Source: JBNGOQ01 sp050589645 (GTDB lineage: Bacteria > Bacteroidota > Bacteroidia > Flavobacteriales > Flavobacteriaceae). Taken from it: a stretch of DNA of 64,000 bases. Shown in pieces: positions 52,417 through 60,675 of the stretch (positions are counted from its first letter, which is position 1; each line of letters opens with the position of its first letter). The stretch lies in assembly GCF_050589645.1 (NCBI RefSeq), contig NZ_JBNGOQ010000001.1, forward strand, positions 806,001 through 870,000, read 5' to 3'. The notes under the pieces were generated by a model. The model saw nothing but the letters and a program-made list of their open reading frames with translations. It was not told where the DNA came from and made no database searches. The position numbers and the translations under genes are program-made.

Positions 52417-54681
52417 CTATTGGGCAATGGGAGCCGTAAGGCAAGACTCCGGTATGCCAAAACCCTCCACCAACACTTCGATATGCGGCCGCAGTTCGGT
52501 GCACAAGCGCTCTACCCGTTGCTGAATGGCCTTGGATTTGGTGCCGCCCAAATAACCACGCTCCAAAAACCAGGTGGCGTCCTGTTTGATTTCATCCAAA
52601 GCATAAAGTGTCCCCATTTTCTGGAACAAGAGTCGGTGCTTTTCGTCATCAATGGTATGGGAAAAATCCATATAGGTGTTATAGGCCAATTCACAGCTGT
52701 AGGCTTTGCCTAACGCTAGCAAATGGGTCTGCACCTTAAGGAAGGCCTGATACGAGGGCACCCCTTTTTTGATATAATCGCGGATACGCATGGCCAGGGT
52801 ATAGGTGAGCCTTCGGGTTCTAAAGTTGAAGGCGTGTTGGTGGAATTTAGGGTTGTAGAGATGTTCCTTGTCCACCTTGTTGGAATACACTGGGTTGATG
52901 GTCGCTATTCTATCACTCAATCGCGTACCCAATAGCTTGAGCACCGCTGAAAAACCGGCACTGTTGAATTCGGCCTTAAAATCGGACAGTACACCCTTGG
53001 CCGCCAACTGCAGCAGCACGGTATTGTCCCCTTCGAAGGTGGTGAAAATGTCCACATCGTTCTTAAGATCGGCAATGCGGTTCTCCAACAAATAACCCTT
53101 TCCGCCACAGGCTTCCCTACATTCTTGGATGGTTTCATTGGCAAACCAGGTGATAATAGCCTTTAGACCGGCCGCCTGGGTCTCAACCTTACGTTTGTCG
53201 GTATTGCTGTCATCGCTGTATACCTGCATCATATGATTCAAGGTAACATGATACACATAGGACTTTGCTACCCCTGGGGTAAGTCGAAGTTGGTGGGTGG
53301 GGTAATCCATGATCAGATCTTCCTGCACCTTAATGCTATCATTGAACTGTCTGCGCTGCAAGGCATGCCTTACCGCAATGGCAAGCGCCATTTTAGCTCC
53401 GCTAAGCGAGCCCTTGGCCACACAGATCCTACCGCCTACCAAAGTGCCCAGCATGGTAAAAAAGCGCTTGTTCGGATTTTTGATGTCGGACCGATAGTTG
53501 CCGTCATCGCCAATCTCGCCGTATTTGTTCAATAAATTTTCACGGGGTACGCGTACTTGCTTAAACCAGATCTTTCCGTTATCCACCCCGTTCAGTCCCA
53601 GTTTATATCCATTGTCCTCAATGGTAACGCCTTCCATAAGTTCCCCTGCTTCATTGCGTATGGGCACCAATAGGGCGTGGACGCCTTCATTTTTTCCGTT
53701 TACGATCAATTGTGCAAAGACAGAGGCCATGGTAGCGTGCAGGGCATTGCCAATGTATTCTTTGTTATCGTTGCTGCCCGGTGTTTGGATGACCAAACTG
53801 TCGGTGTCCTTTACGTAGGTGGCCGTTGTTTTGATACCCCTGACATTGGAGCCATGTCCGGTTTCCGTCATGGCAAAGCAACCCAATAGTTTGGCCTGTC
53901 CCGTTGCTGTAAGGTAGCGGTCGTGGTGTTTTTTAGTGCCCAATTTCTGGATGCTTCCCCCAAACAACCCGAATTGTACGCCAAATTTTACCGTAAGACT
54001 GCCATCAACATACATTAGGTTTTCGAAAACAGCGGCGTATGCGTCCATGTTTCCACTTCCGCCATAGGCTTCCGGGTAGGCCATGGCACCGTATCCCTGA
54101 GCGGCCAAATGCTGTACTTGTTCCAGGGTTTTTTGCCGGAACGCTTCTTTGTCCCGTTTAATTTCCCACTGAAACAGCGGATGGACCATGGCCTTTCTGA
54201 AAGAGTCTATGGCGTTGGCATTATCGCCCTTTAAAATGGCATCCAGGGTGCTGGCACTGTAGTAGCGTGATGTCTTTTCATGAACGACCTCCACATCGAA
54301 CAGGTGGTTGTAGTGATTGGGTTGTATGCCCAGGTTTACCTCAATATGTTTCAGGTGGTTGTTAAAAGGGCATTCAGTCTGGTAGTTGCAGACCATTTTT
54401 TGGCTGAAGGTGGCCAAAGGATAGGTGTCGCTTTCCACCAATTTTACCCCGGCCCGGGAGATGGTCTGCTTCCAACGTTTGAGTTCGCCGTTCGGTGGCG
54501 GATTTTTTTTGTCCAACCAGGAGGTCAGCGTGGCTTTGTCCGTTTCGGTAAGTGCCGCATCCTCCTCCACGGTCTTTTTTACAACAGCGATCTCCGAGGC
54601 CGAAAGCAGGTTGTCCGACCAGATGACATAATAGAACGGAATATACTGTAGTGTCCCTGGGGAATAGGTAGTCTTTAGCAT
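52417..54681 (-). CDS. Acyl-CoA dehydrogenase/oxidase family protein
   Basis: 754 residues from the ATG at 54681; a TTG at 54696 would add five residues. FAD enzyme of the acyl-CoA oxidase type: FAMTETGHGSNVRGIKTTATY (substrate and FAD loop), NGVDNGKIWFKQVRVPRENLLN, REACGGKGYL and TFEGDNTVLLQLAAKGVL, the last being typical of acyl-CoA oxidases. The long N-terminal (about 160 residues) and C-terminal extensions also match oxidases. It would oxidise fatty acyl-CoA to the enoyl form. Opposite strand to the pyrimidine operon, so not part of it. Confidence 0.88.
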   Translation of the reverse strand: MLKTTYSPGTLQYIPFYYVIWSDNLLSASEIAVVKKTVEEDAALTETDKATLTSWLDKKNPPPNGELKRWKQTISRAGVKLVESDTYPLATFSQKMVCNYQTECPFNNHLKHIEVNLGIQPNHYNHLFDVEVVHEKTSRYYSASTLDAILKGDNANAIDSFRKAMVHPLFQWEIKRDKEAFRQKTLEQVQHLAAQGYGAMAYPEAYGGSGNMDAYAAVFENLMYVDGSLTVKFGVQFGLFGGSIQKLGTKKHHDRYLTATGQAKLLGCFAMTETGHGSNVRGIKTTATYVKDTDSLVIQTPGSNDNKEYIGNALHATMASVFAQLIVNGKNEGVHALLVPIRNEAGELMEGVTIEDNGYKLGLNGVDNGKIWFKQVRVPRENLLNKYGEIGDDGNYRSDIKNPNKRFFTMLGTLVGGRICVAKGSLSGAKMALAIAVRHALQRRQFNDSIKVQEDLIMDYPTHQLRLTPGVAKSYVYHVTLNHMMQVYSDDSNTDKRKVETQAAGLKAIITWFANETIQECREACGGKGYLLENRIADLKNDVDIFTTFEGDNTVLLQLAAKGVLSDFKAEFNSAGFSAVLKLLGTRLSDRIATINPVYSNKVDKEHLYNPKFHQHAFNFRTRRLTYTLAMRIRDYIKKGVPSYQAFLKVQTHLLALGKAYSCELAYNTYMDFSHTIDDEKHRLLFQKMGTLYALDEIKQDATWFLERGYLGGTKSKAIQQRVERLCTELRPHIEVLVEGFGIPESCLTAPIAQ

Positions 54682-54798
54682 AGGTAAAAAGTACAAATTT
54701 TTAAGTGAAAAAAATGCGTTTCCCTTAAAAGGAACACAATCGGAAGCGAACCCGAACGGGAATATCCAAAGTCAGTTACAAAGAGACGCTTTTTCAGT

Positions 54799-54806
54799 TA
54801 TCTTTG
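54799..54806 (+). promoter_or_regulatory. Possible -7 element of the ruvB promoter
   Basis: TATCTTTG matches TAnnTTTG, 7 bases before the ATG at 54814; a transcript would be nearly leaderless. No clear -33 box. Confidence 0.45.
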
Positions 54807-54813
54807 TCGTAGT

Positions 54814-55836
54814 ATGAACGAGAACCTTGATCCCACTTCCGACAATTTTTCTTCCGAAGAGCTCGATATGGAAAGGGCCCTGCGGCCTATTTCCTTTGAT
54901 GACTTTACCGGACAGGAACAAGTGTTGGAAAATTTAAAGGTCTTTGTACAGGCGGCCAATTTACGGGATGAAGCCCTAGATCATACGCTGTTCCATGGCC
55001 CCCCAGGTTTGGGTAAAACCACCCTGGCCCATATTTTGGCCAATGAACTTGGCGTAGGAATCAAGATTACCTCGGGACCAGTCTTGGATAAACCGGGCGA
55101 CCTTGCAGGCTTGTTGACCAACCTACAGGAACGGGATGTGCTGTTCATAGATGAGATTCATCGGCTTAGTCCCATTGTGGAAGAGTACCTGTATTCGGCC
55201 ATGGAGGACTATAAGATCGATATCATGATCGAGACGGGCCCGAATGCCCGATCGGTACAGATTAATCTGAACCCCTTTACCCTGATCGGGGCCACCACGC
55301 GATCGGGTCTTTTAACCGCGCCCATGAGGGCAAGGTTTGGGATACAAAGTCGATTGCAATATTATTCCACCGAACTGTTATCTACCATCGTACTGCGCAG
55401 TGCCGACATTCTAAAAGTACCCATTACCGATGACGCTGCTATTGAAATTGCCGGACGGAGCAGGGGTACCCCCAGAATATGTAATGCGCTTCTAAGACGG
55501 GTTCGGGATTTTGCCCAGATCAAGGGCAACGGAAATATTGATATGAAAATCTCCAAATTTGGGCTCAATGCGCTGAACGTAGATGCCCATGGCCTGGATG
55601 AAATGGACAATAAGATCCTGAGCACCATCATCGACAAATTCAAAGGCGGTCCCGTAGGAATCACCACCCTGGCCACGGCCGTTTCTGAAAGTGCCGAGAC
55701 CATAGAGGAGGTCTACGAGCCCTTTTTGATCCAGCAAGGTTTTATCATGCGCACGCCGCGGGGCAGGGAAGTTACCGAACTGGCCTATAAACATCTTGGC
55801 AAACTCTTAGGTGGGAAGCAAGAAGGGCTTTTTTGA
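54814..55836 (+). CDS. ruvB: Holliday junction branch migration helicase RuvB
   Basis: 340 residues, full length. AAA+ ATPase with Walker A GPPGLGKT at 62-69, Walker B LFIDEIHR, sensor ATTRSGLL, arginine finger region RSRGTPRICNALLRRVRD and the C-terminal winged-helix DNA-binding domain (PRGREVTELAYKHLG). Drives branch migration with RuvA, whose gene is about 7.5 kb downstream (63371). As in many Bacteroidota, ruvA and ruvB are not adjacent. Confidence 0.97.
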   Translation: MNENLDPTSDNFSSEELDMERALRPISFDDFTGQEQVLENLKVFVQAANLRDEALDHTLFHGPPGLGKTTLAHILANELGVGIKITSGPVLDKPGDLAGLLTNLQERDVLFIDEIHRLSPIVEEYLYSAMEDYKIDIMIETGPNARSVQINLNPFTLIGATTRSGLLTAPMRARFGIQSRLQYYSTELLSTIVLRSADILKVPITDDAAIEIAGRSRGTPRICNALLRRVRDFAQIKGNGNIDMKISKFGLNALNVDAHGLDEMDNKILSTIIDKFKGGPVGITTLATAVSESAETIEEVYEPFLIQQGFIMRTPRGREVTELAYKHLGKLLGGKQEGLF

Positions 55837-55992
55837 GCAGATCTTGCCACTGTATTGCTCTCATCCACAACCTTTTTTGAACGGTTTTTGACATTCTTTG
55901 ATCCAAAAATGCCATTTTCTTCTATTGAGATGCGTAATTTTATAAGAATTGCAGGCGCAATGAACCAAAATTGCAACTAAAGCGTACCAAGC

Positions 55993-57096
55993 ATGCCCAT
56001 CTTTATGGACAGACATATTGTTCCTGGTATAGAAGCCAAGAATGCCGCAGAAGCCCATAGGGAAGACCTAAGGGTGCAGGATAAATTTGGTTGCCGCTGT
56101 ATGACCTACTGGGTAGATGAGGAAAGAGGCAATGCTTTTTGCCTGATCGATGCGCCCAACAAGGAAGCTGTTGAAAAAATGCACAACAGTGCCCACGGAT
56201 TGATACCGCACGAAATTCTACAAGTGAACAGCAATGTGGTCGAAGCCTTTTTGGGCAGGATCCAAGACCCCGAAGCGTATTACAGTCCGGAGGATCCCGA
56301 TCTAAAAGTTTTTAACGACCCCGCTTTCCGTATCATTCTTGTTACGGAGACGATGGATATGGGACTGTTAAGCCATAAAATGGGCAAGGAAAAGGCGCAA
56401 CATCTGACCGCCCTGTACCACGAAATTATGCGTGCGCAACTGCACCAATACGAGGGCAGGGAAGTGGAATTAAAGGGACAGGGATTTATTGCTTCCTTCG
56501 TGTCCGTAACCCAGGCCGTTTCCTGTGCCGTGGCCGTGATGAAGGGCTTGCATGTGGCCGGAGAACTCATAGGCCTGCGCATGGGACTGAACGCCGGAAT
56601 GCCCGTATCCAAAAGCCCGGAACTTTTTGGGGATACGGTAAATATGGCCAGATACCTCTGTAAGCTGGGGGGCGAAAACCAAATTGTGATGGCTTCCATT
56701 ATTCGGGAAATCTACAAGGACGATGGTCCCCAAGGGATATCACAACATCAACAACTTAAGTGTATCGGCCCTAGCGATGAAAACTTCTTGCAGTTGCTTA
56801 TGGAAACACTTTTCAAAAATTGGAGCGATCCGCAATTCGGTGTTGGGGAGTTTTGCGAACAAATGTCCATGAGCAAGTCCAAATTATATCGCAAGAGCAC
56901 CGAACTTACCGGAAAGTCTCCGAATGAACTGCTAAGGGAATACAGGCTACAAAAATCCCTGGCCCTGATGCGGACCGATCGAAATATTGCACAAACTACT
57001 TTTGATTCCGGCTTTAGCAGTCCGTCCTATTTCACCAAATGCTTTCAAGAGCGATTTGGCCTACAACCCATGGCCTATCGTAAACATTTCACCTAA
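55993..57096 (+). CDS. Fused regulator: DUF4242, cyclase-like domain, AraC-type DNA-binding domain
   Basis: 367 residues, three parts. Residues 1-90 are a DUF4242 (ferredoxin-like) domain: MPIFMDRHIVPG, YWVDEERGNAFCLIDAPNKEAVEKMHN. Residues about 110-240 resemble a class III nucleotide cyclase (GLRMGLNAGMP, LFGDTVNMARYLCKLGGENQIVMA), but the first metal-site segment is VTETMDM and the second is KGQGF, with Gln for Asp, so catalysis is unlikely. Residues 268-367 are an AraC-type double helix-turn-helix (MSKSKLYRKSTELTG; FDSGFSSPSYFTKCFQERFGLQP). It is probably a cytoplasmic ligand-responsive regulator, perhaps of the secreted DUF4242 gene just downstream. Confidence 0.85.
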   Translation: MPIFMDRHIVPGIEAKNAAEAHREDLRVQDKFGCRCMTYWVDEERGNAFCLIDAPNKEAVEKMHNSAHGLIPHEILQVNSNVVEAFLGRIQDPEAYYSPEDPDLKVFNDPAFRIILVTETMDMGLLSHKMGKEKAQHLTALYHEIMRAQLHQYEGREVELKGQGFIASFVSVTQAVSCAVAVMKGLHVAGELIGLRMGLNAGMPVSKSPELFGDTVNMARYLCKLGGENQIVMASIIREIYKDDGPQGISQHQQLKCIGPSDENFLQLLMETLFKNWSDPQFGVGEFCEQMSMSKSKLYRKSTELTGKSPNELLREYRLQKSLALMRTDRNIAQTTFDSGFSSPSYFTKCFQERFGLQPMAYRKHFT

Positions 57097-57191
57097 GGCT
57101 GCACGGTTTCTCTTAGAATCGGAACCATTCGTTACAGTATTCCTAACCGGAACGCTCTAGTTTTGGAGGAGTCAAATATCTAAAAGCAAGG

Positions 57192-57560
57192 ATGATGAAA
57201 ACAATCAATTTATGCCAACTCGTATGCGTGTTGGTGCTGTTCAGTGCACAGGGCACTTTTGCCCAGGAACAGCAATCGAAGCAGCCTATGAAGACCTTTG
57301 TAATTGAACGTGAAATTCCAAATGCGGGCAATTTATCGGAAGAGGAGCTCAAGGGAATCTCTCAGAAGTCCAACGAAGTGCTCGCCCAGATGGGTCCTGG
57401 TATCCAATGGATGCACAGCTATGTTACCGATGATAAGGTATATTGTGTGTACAGGGCCAAGAACAAGGAAGCCATCCTGGAACATGCAAAGAAAGGGGGT
57501 TTTCCGGCCAATGCCATAAGCGAGATGGCCACCAAGATCGGTCCCGAGACCGGAAATTGA
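57192..57560 (+). CDS. Secreted DUF4242 protein
   Basis: 122 residues. A signal peptide (about 1-24, TFAQ) precedes a single DUF4242 domain: MKTFVIEREIPNAGNLSEEELKGISQKSNEVLAQMGPGIQWMHSYVTDDKVYCVYRAKNKEAILEHAKKGGFPANAISEM. The same domain forms the N-terminus of the regulator gene 95 bases upstream, suggesting a pair in which one domain senses inside and one acts outside. Some DUF4242 relatives bind nickel, but no metal motif is obvious here. Confidence 0.82.
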   Translation: MMKTINLCQLVCVLVLFSAQGTFAQEQQSKQPMKTFVIEREIPNAGNLSEEELKGISQKSNEVLAQMGPGIQWMHSYVTDDKVYCVYRAKNKEAILEHAKKGGFPANAISEMATKIGPETGN

Positions 57561-57593
57561 TCGGTTGGGGAGCCGCTTGGCCCAGTGTCGCAT

Positions 57594-57601
57594 TAGATTT
57601 G
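57594..57601 (+). promoter_or_regulatory. Probable -7 element of the queG promoter
   Basis: TAGATTTG, exact TAnnTTTG match, 51 bases before the GTG start; TTGG at 57577-57580 and 57565-57568 are at non-ideal distances. Confidence 0.4.
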
Positions 57602-57652
57602 TACCTTCGCCATGGGTCCGTGGTCTGTGATTAAAGTATTGCCAGGGTCAAG

Positions 57653-58576
57653 GTGTTGGAGGTAAAGGCAAAACATACCAAGCTGATAAAAACCGAAGCA
57701 AAACGCCTCGGTTTTTTGTCGTGTGGTGTTTCCGAGGCCAATTTTTTGGAGGAGGAGGCCCCGCGTTTGGAGCAATGGTTACAACAAGGGATGCATGGCG
57801 AGATGGGCTATATGGAAAACCATTTCGACAAACGCTTGGATCCCAGATTGCTGGTAGATGGTGCCAAATCGGTGGTTTCGTTGCTCCTGAACTACTATCC
57901 TGGCCAAGCCCAAACGGAAGACGCCTATAAAATTTCCAAATATGCATACGGCCAAGATTACCATCACGTCATAAAATCAAAATTACAGGCACTTCAGGAA
58001 TTTATATCGGAAGAGATCGGGGAGGTACAGGGCAGGGCCTTTGTGGATTCGGCGCCAGTGCTCGATAAGGCCTGGGCGGCCAAGAGCGGTCTGGGATGGA
58101 TGGGAAAACACAGCAATCTGCTTACCCAACAAGTGGGCTCCTTTTATTTTATTGCCGAACTGATCATAGACCTGGAATTGGAATACGATACGCCGGTTAC
58201 GGACCATTGCGGTACCTGTACCGCATGTTTGGATGCCTGTCCCACACAGGCCATTGTGGAGCCCTATGTGGTGGACGGGAGCAAGTGCATTTCCTATTTT
58301 ACCATTGAGCTCAAGGATGAAATTCCCAACACGATGAAGGGAAGTTTTGACGACTGGATGTTTGGTTGTGATGTGTGTCAGGACGTCTGTCCATGGAACC
58401 GTTTTTCCAAGCCCCACAACGAACCGCTTTTTAATCCACAGCCCGAACTGTTGTCCATGACCAAGGCCGATTGGGAAGAGATTACAGAGGAGGTCTTTAA
58501 AAAAGTGTTTCAAAAATCGGCCGTAAAACGCACCAAATACCAAGGTTTAAAGCGCAATATCCACTTTCTAAAGTAA
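57653..58576 (+). CDS. queG: Epoxyqueuosine reductase
   Basis: 307 residues with a GTG start at 57653. It performs the last step of queuosine synthesis in tRNA, using cobalamin and two [4Fe-4S] clusters. The sequence has the catalytic Asp region AFVDSAPVLDKAWAAKSGLGWMGKHSN, the ferredoxin motif CGTCTACLDACPTQA and the second motif CDVCQDVCPWNRF. Shorter than proteobacterial QueG (which adds HEAT repeats), as usual in Bacteroidota. Monocistronic. Confidence 0.94.
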   Translation: MLEVKAKHTKLIKTEAKRLGFLSCGVSEANFLEEEAPRLEQWLQQGMHGEMGYMENHFDKRLDPRLLVDGAKSVVSLLLNYYPGQAQTEDAYKISKYAYGQDYHHVIKSKLQALQEFISEEIGEVQGRAFVDSAPVLDKAWAAKSGLGWMGKHSNLLTQQVGSFYFIAELIIDLELEYDTPVTDHCGTCTACLDACPTQAIVEPYVVDGSKCISYFTIELKDEIPNTMKGSFDDWMFGCDVCQDVCPWNRFSKPHNEPLFNPQPELLSMTKADWEEITEEVFKKVFQKSAVKRTKYQGLKRNIHFLK

Positions 58577-58797
58577 GCCCTTCCACTACTACATCGATTT
58601 CGTTTATCCCCAAGGGTATTTTCATGTTAAGTTTTTTTTAAGAAAAAATTAAATACACTATATTGGTGAGCTGTACGGTTTTGTGAATTCCTCAAAAACA
58701 GCCCATAAAAGTTTGTATAATGACAAACAATTGGGTCAGGAATTGGAAAGGAAACAAAATTTTACAAAAAACTAAACTAACTAAACTTTATTGAATC

Positions 58798-60516
58798 ATG
58801 GGCGGATTGGAAACCTTGGACCTCGTTGTCATTCTTGTGTATCTGGTAGGTATCGTTATCTACGGAATTTCAAAATCCAAAAGAAGCAGTTCCGAGGATT
58901 ATTTTTTAGGGGGTAGAACAATGACCTGGCCCATTGTGGGTATCGCGCTTTTTTCGGCGAACATCTCCAGCTCCACGCTGGTAGGGTTGGCCTCGGATGC
59001 CTTTCAGACCAATATCAACGTGTACAACTACGAATGGTTTGCCGTTGTTATCCTTATTTTCTTCGCTATTTTCTTCCTGCCCTTTTATCTGCGATCGGGG
59101 GTGTATACCATGCCGGAATTCTTGGAAAGACGATATGACCATAGATCACGCTATTACTTTTCCTTTGTTACCATTGTCGCCAATGTATTGGTAGATACGG
59201 CTGCCGCGCTTTATGTAGGTAGTATTGTTTTGAAACTGCTTTTCCCGGAGATCAGCAGCACCACCATTATCATTCTATTGGCAGTGGCCGCCGCGGCCTA
59301 TACCATTCCCGGGGGACTGAATTCGGTAATACAGACCGAGGTAATCCAAGCGGTACTGTTAATCATTGGTTCTTGTTTGCTCACCTATTTCGCTTTTGAA
59401 GAATTGGGTGGTGGATGGAACGGCATGATGACCAAATTGGACGCCTTGTTGGCCTCCGGAGATGTCAATTTTGGGGATAGGGCGGCCGAAGGAAAATTTA
59501 TCCCGGCCAATTCGGGCGAGGTATTCAGTCTGGTCCGGCCAGATAATGACGAATTTATGCCTTGGTGGGGCCTGCTCACCGGGGTACCCTTACTGGCCTT
59601 CTATTTTTGGGTAACCAACCAATTTATGGTGCAGCGTGTTTTGGGCGCAAAGGACTTGGACCACGGAAGATGGGGCGCCTTGTTCGCCGGACTCCTAAAG
59701 CTTCCCGTGATTTTTATCATGATAGTTCCCGGTGTCCTGGCCCTGTTGCTGTTTAATACCTTGGATATCTCTTCCTTGAATTATCCGCTACCAGGAGGCG
59801 AAATCTGTGAGAACATCTCCGATTGTCCCAACCTTACCTATCCGGTACTGTTGTTTCAATTATTGCCTACAGGGATCTTGGGACTGGTGGTGGCAGGTCT
59901 TCTCGCGGCCATGATGTCTTCCGTATCGGCGACCTTTAATTCGGCTTCAACGCTGATTACGATGGATTTTGTAAAAAAATTAAAACCGGAACTCACCAGC
60001 AAGCAATTGGTGAGGGTAGGACAGATAGCCACCATTGTGTTGGTGATTTTGGCCTCCTCGTGGGTTCCTTTTATAGAACGGGTAAGCGATTCCTTATGGA
60101 CCTACCTGCAGTTGGTCATCGCCTTCACGAGTCCGCCTGTGGTAACCGCATTTGTACTGGGACTTTTTTGGAAACGGGCCAACGGTACCGGAGCTATTGT
60201 AAGCTTGCTTTGCGGAGGTGTCCTTGCCATATTTATGATCTTATCGGCGGTTTTTGATATATCGCCCTATATCAATGAGATCCACTTTTTAGGGAAAGCC
60301 AATCTCCTCTTTTTGACCACCGTGGTCATACATGTTGTGGTAAGCTTGGCTACCGCTCCGCCCCCGGAAGACAAGGTTGCGGAGTACACTTATAAGAAAG
60401 AACTGTTTACACAGGAAACGGAAGAGCTCAAGGCGGTACCCTGGTACAAAAACTATCGGTATTTGGCCATTATATTGCTCTTAGTGACCGCTATTGTTGT
60501 GGGATCTTTCTTGTAG
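58798..60516 (+). CDS. Sodium:solute symporter (SSS family)
   Basis: 572 residues, about 13-14 membrane helices of the SLC5/SSS fold. N-terminal LDLVVILVYLVGIVIYGISKSKRSSSEDYFLGGRTMTWPIVGIALFSANISSSTLVGLASDAF, the conserved GG..W and N-SSS segment of the sodium site; later GGLNSVIQTEVIQAVLLIIGS and ATFNSASTLITMDFV. Nearest in layout to sugar/inositol or glucose-type SSS transporters; the substrate is not certain. Followed by a strong terminator. Confidence 0.9.
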   Translation: MGGLETLDLVVILVYLVGIVIYGISKSKRSSSEDYFLGGRTMTWPIVGIALFSANISSSTLVGLASDAFQTNINVYNYEWFAVVILIFFAIFFLPFYLRSGVYTMPEFLERRYDHRSRYYFSFVTIVANVLVDTAAALYVGSIVLKLLFPEISSTTIIILLAVAAAAYTIPGGLNSVIQTEVIQAVLLIIGSCLLTYFAFEELGGGWNGMMTKLDALLASGDVNFGDRAAEGKFIPANSGEVFSLVRPDNDEFMPWWGLLTGVPLLAFYFWVTNQFMVQRVLGAKDLDHGRWGALFAGLLKLPVIFIMIVPGVLALLLFNTLDISSLNYPLPGGEICENISDCPNLTYPVLLFQLLPTGILGLVVAGLLAAMMSSVSATFNSASTLITMDFVKKLKPELTSKQLVRVGQIATIVLVILASSWVPFIERVSDSLWTYLQLVIAFTSPPVVTAFVLGLFWKRANGTGAIVSLLCGGVLAIFMILSAVFDISPYINEIHFLGKANLLFLTTVVIHVVVSLATAPPPEDKVAEYTYKKELFTQETEELKAVPWYKNYRYLAIILLLVTAIVVGSFL

Positions 60517-60541
60517 TATAACAGAATAAAAAAATGTATCG

Positions 60542-60572
60542 AAAAAGCATCGGCCCGGCCGGTGCTTTTTTT
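60542..60572 (+). terminator. Terminator after the SSS symporter gene
   Basis: AAAAAGCATCGG pairs with CCGGTGCTTTTT (one T-G wobble) around CCCGG, with a T run. Confidence 0.88.
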
Positions 60573-60648
60573 CATGGCAGGATAAGGGGTTACTTATATT
60601 TAACGACCTAATACTGGAATAGTTTTAAGGTAATACCAATAATAAATT

Positions 60649-60656
60649 TAAATTTG
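60649..60656 (+). promoter_or_regulatory. Probable -7 element of the malic enzyme promoter
   Basis: TAAATTTG, exact TAnnTTTG match, 19 bases before the ATG at 60676. A TTTT at 60623-60626 is a possible -33 box. Confidence 0.5.
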
Positions 60657-60675
60657 TCACTTAAACCCAGCGGTA

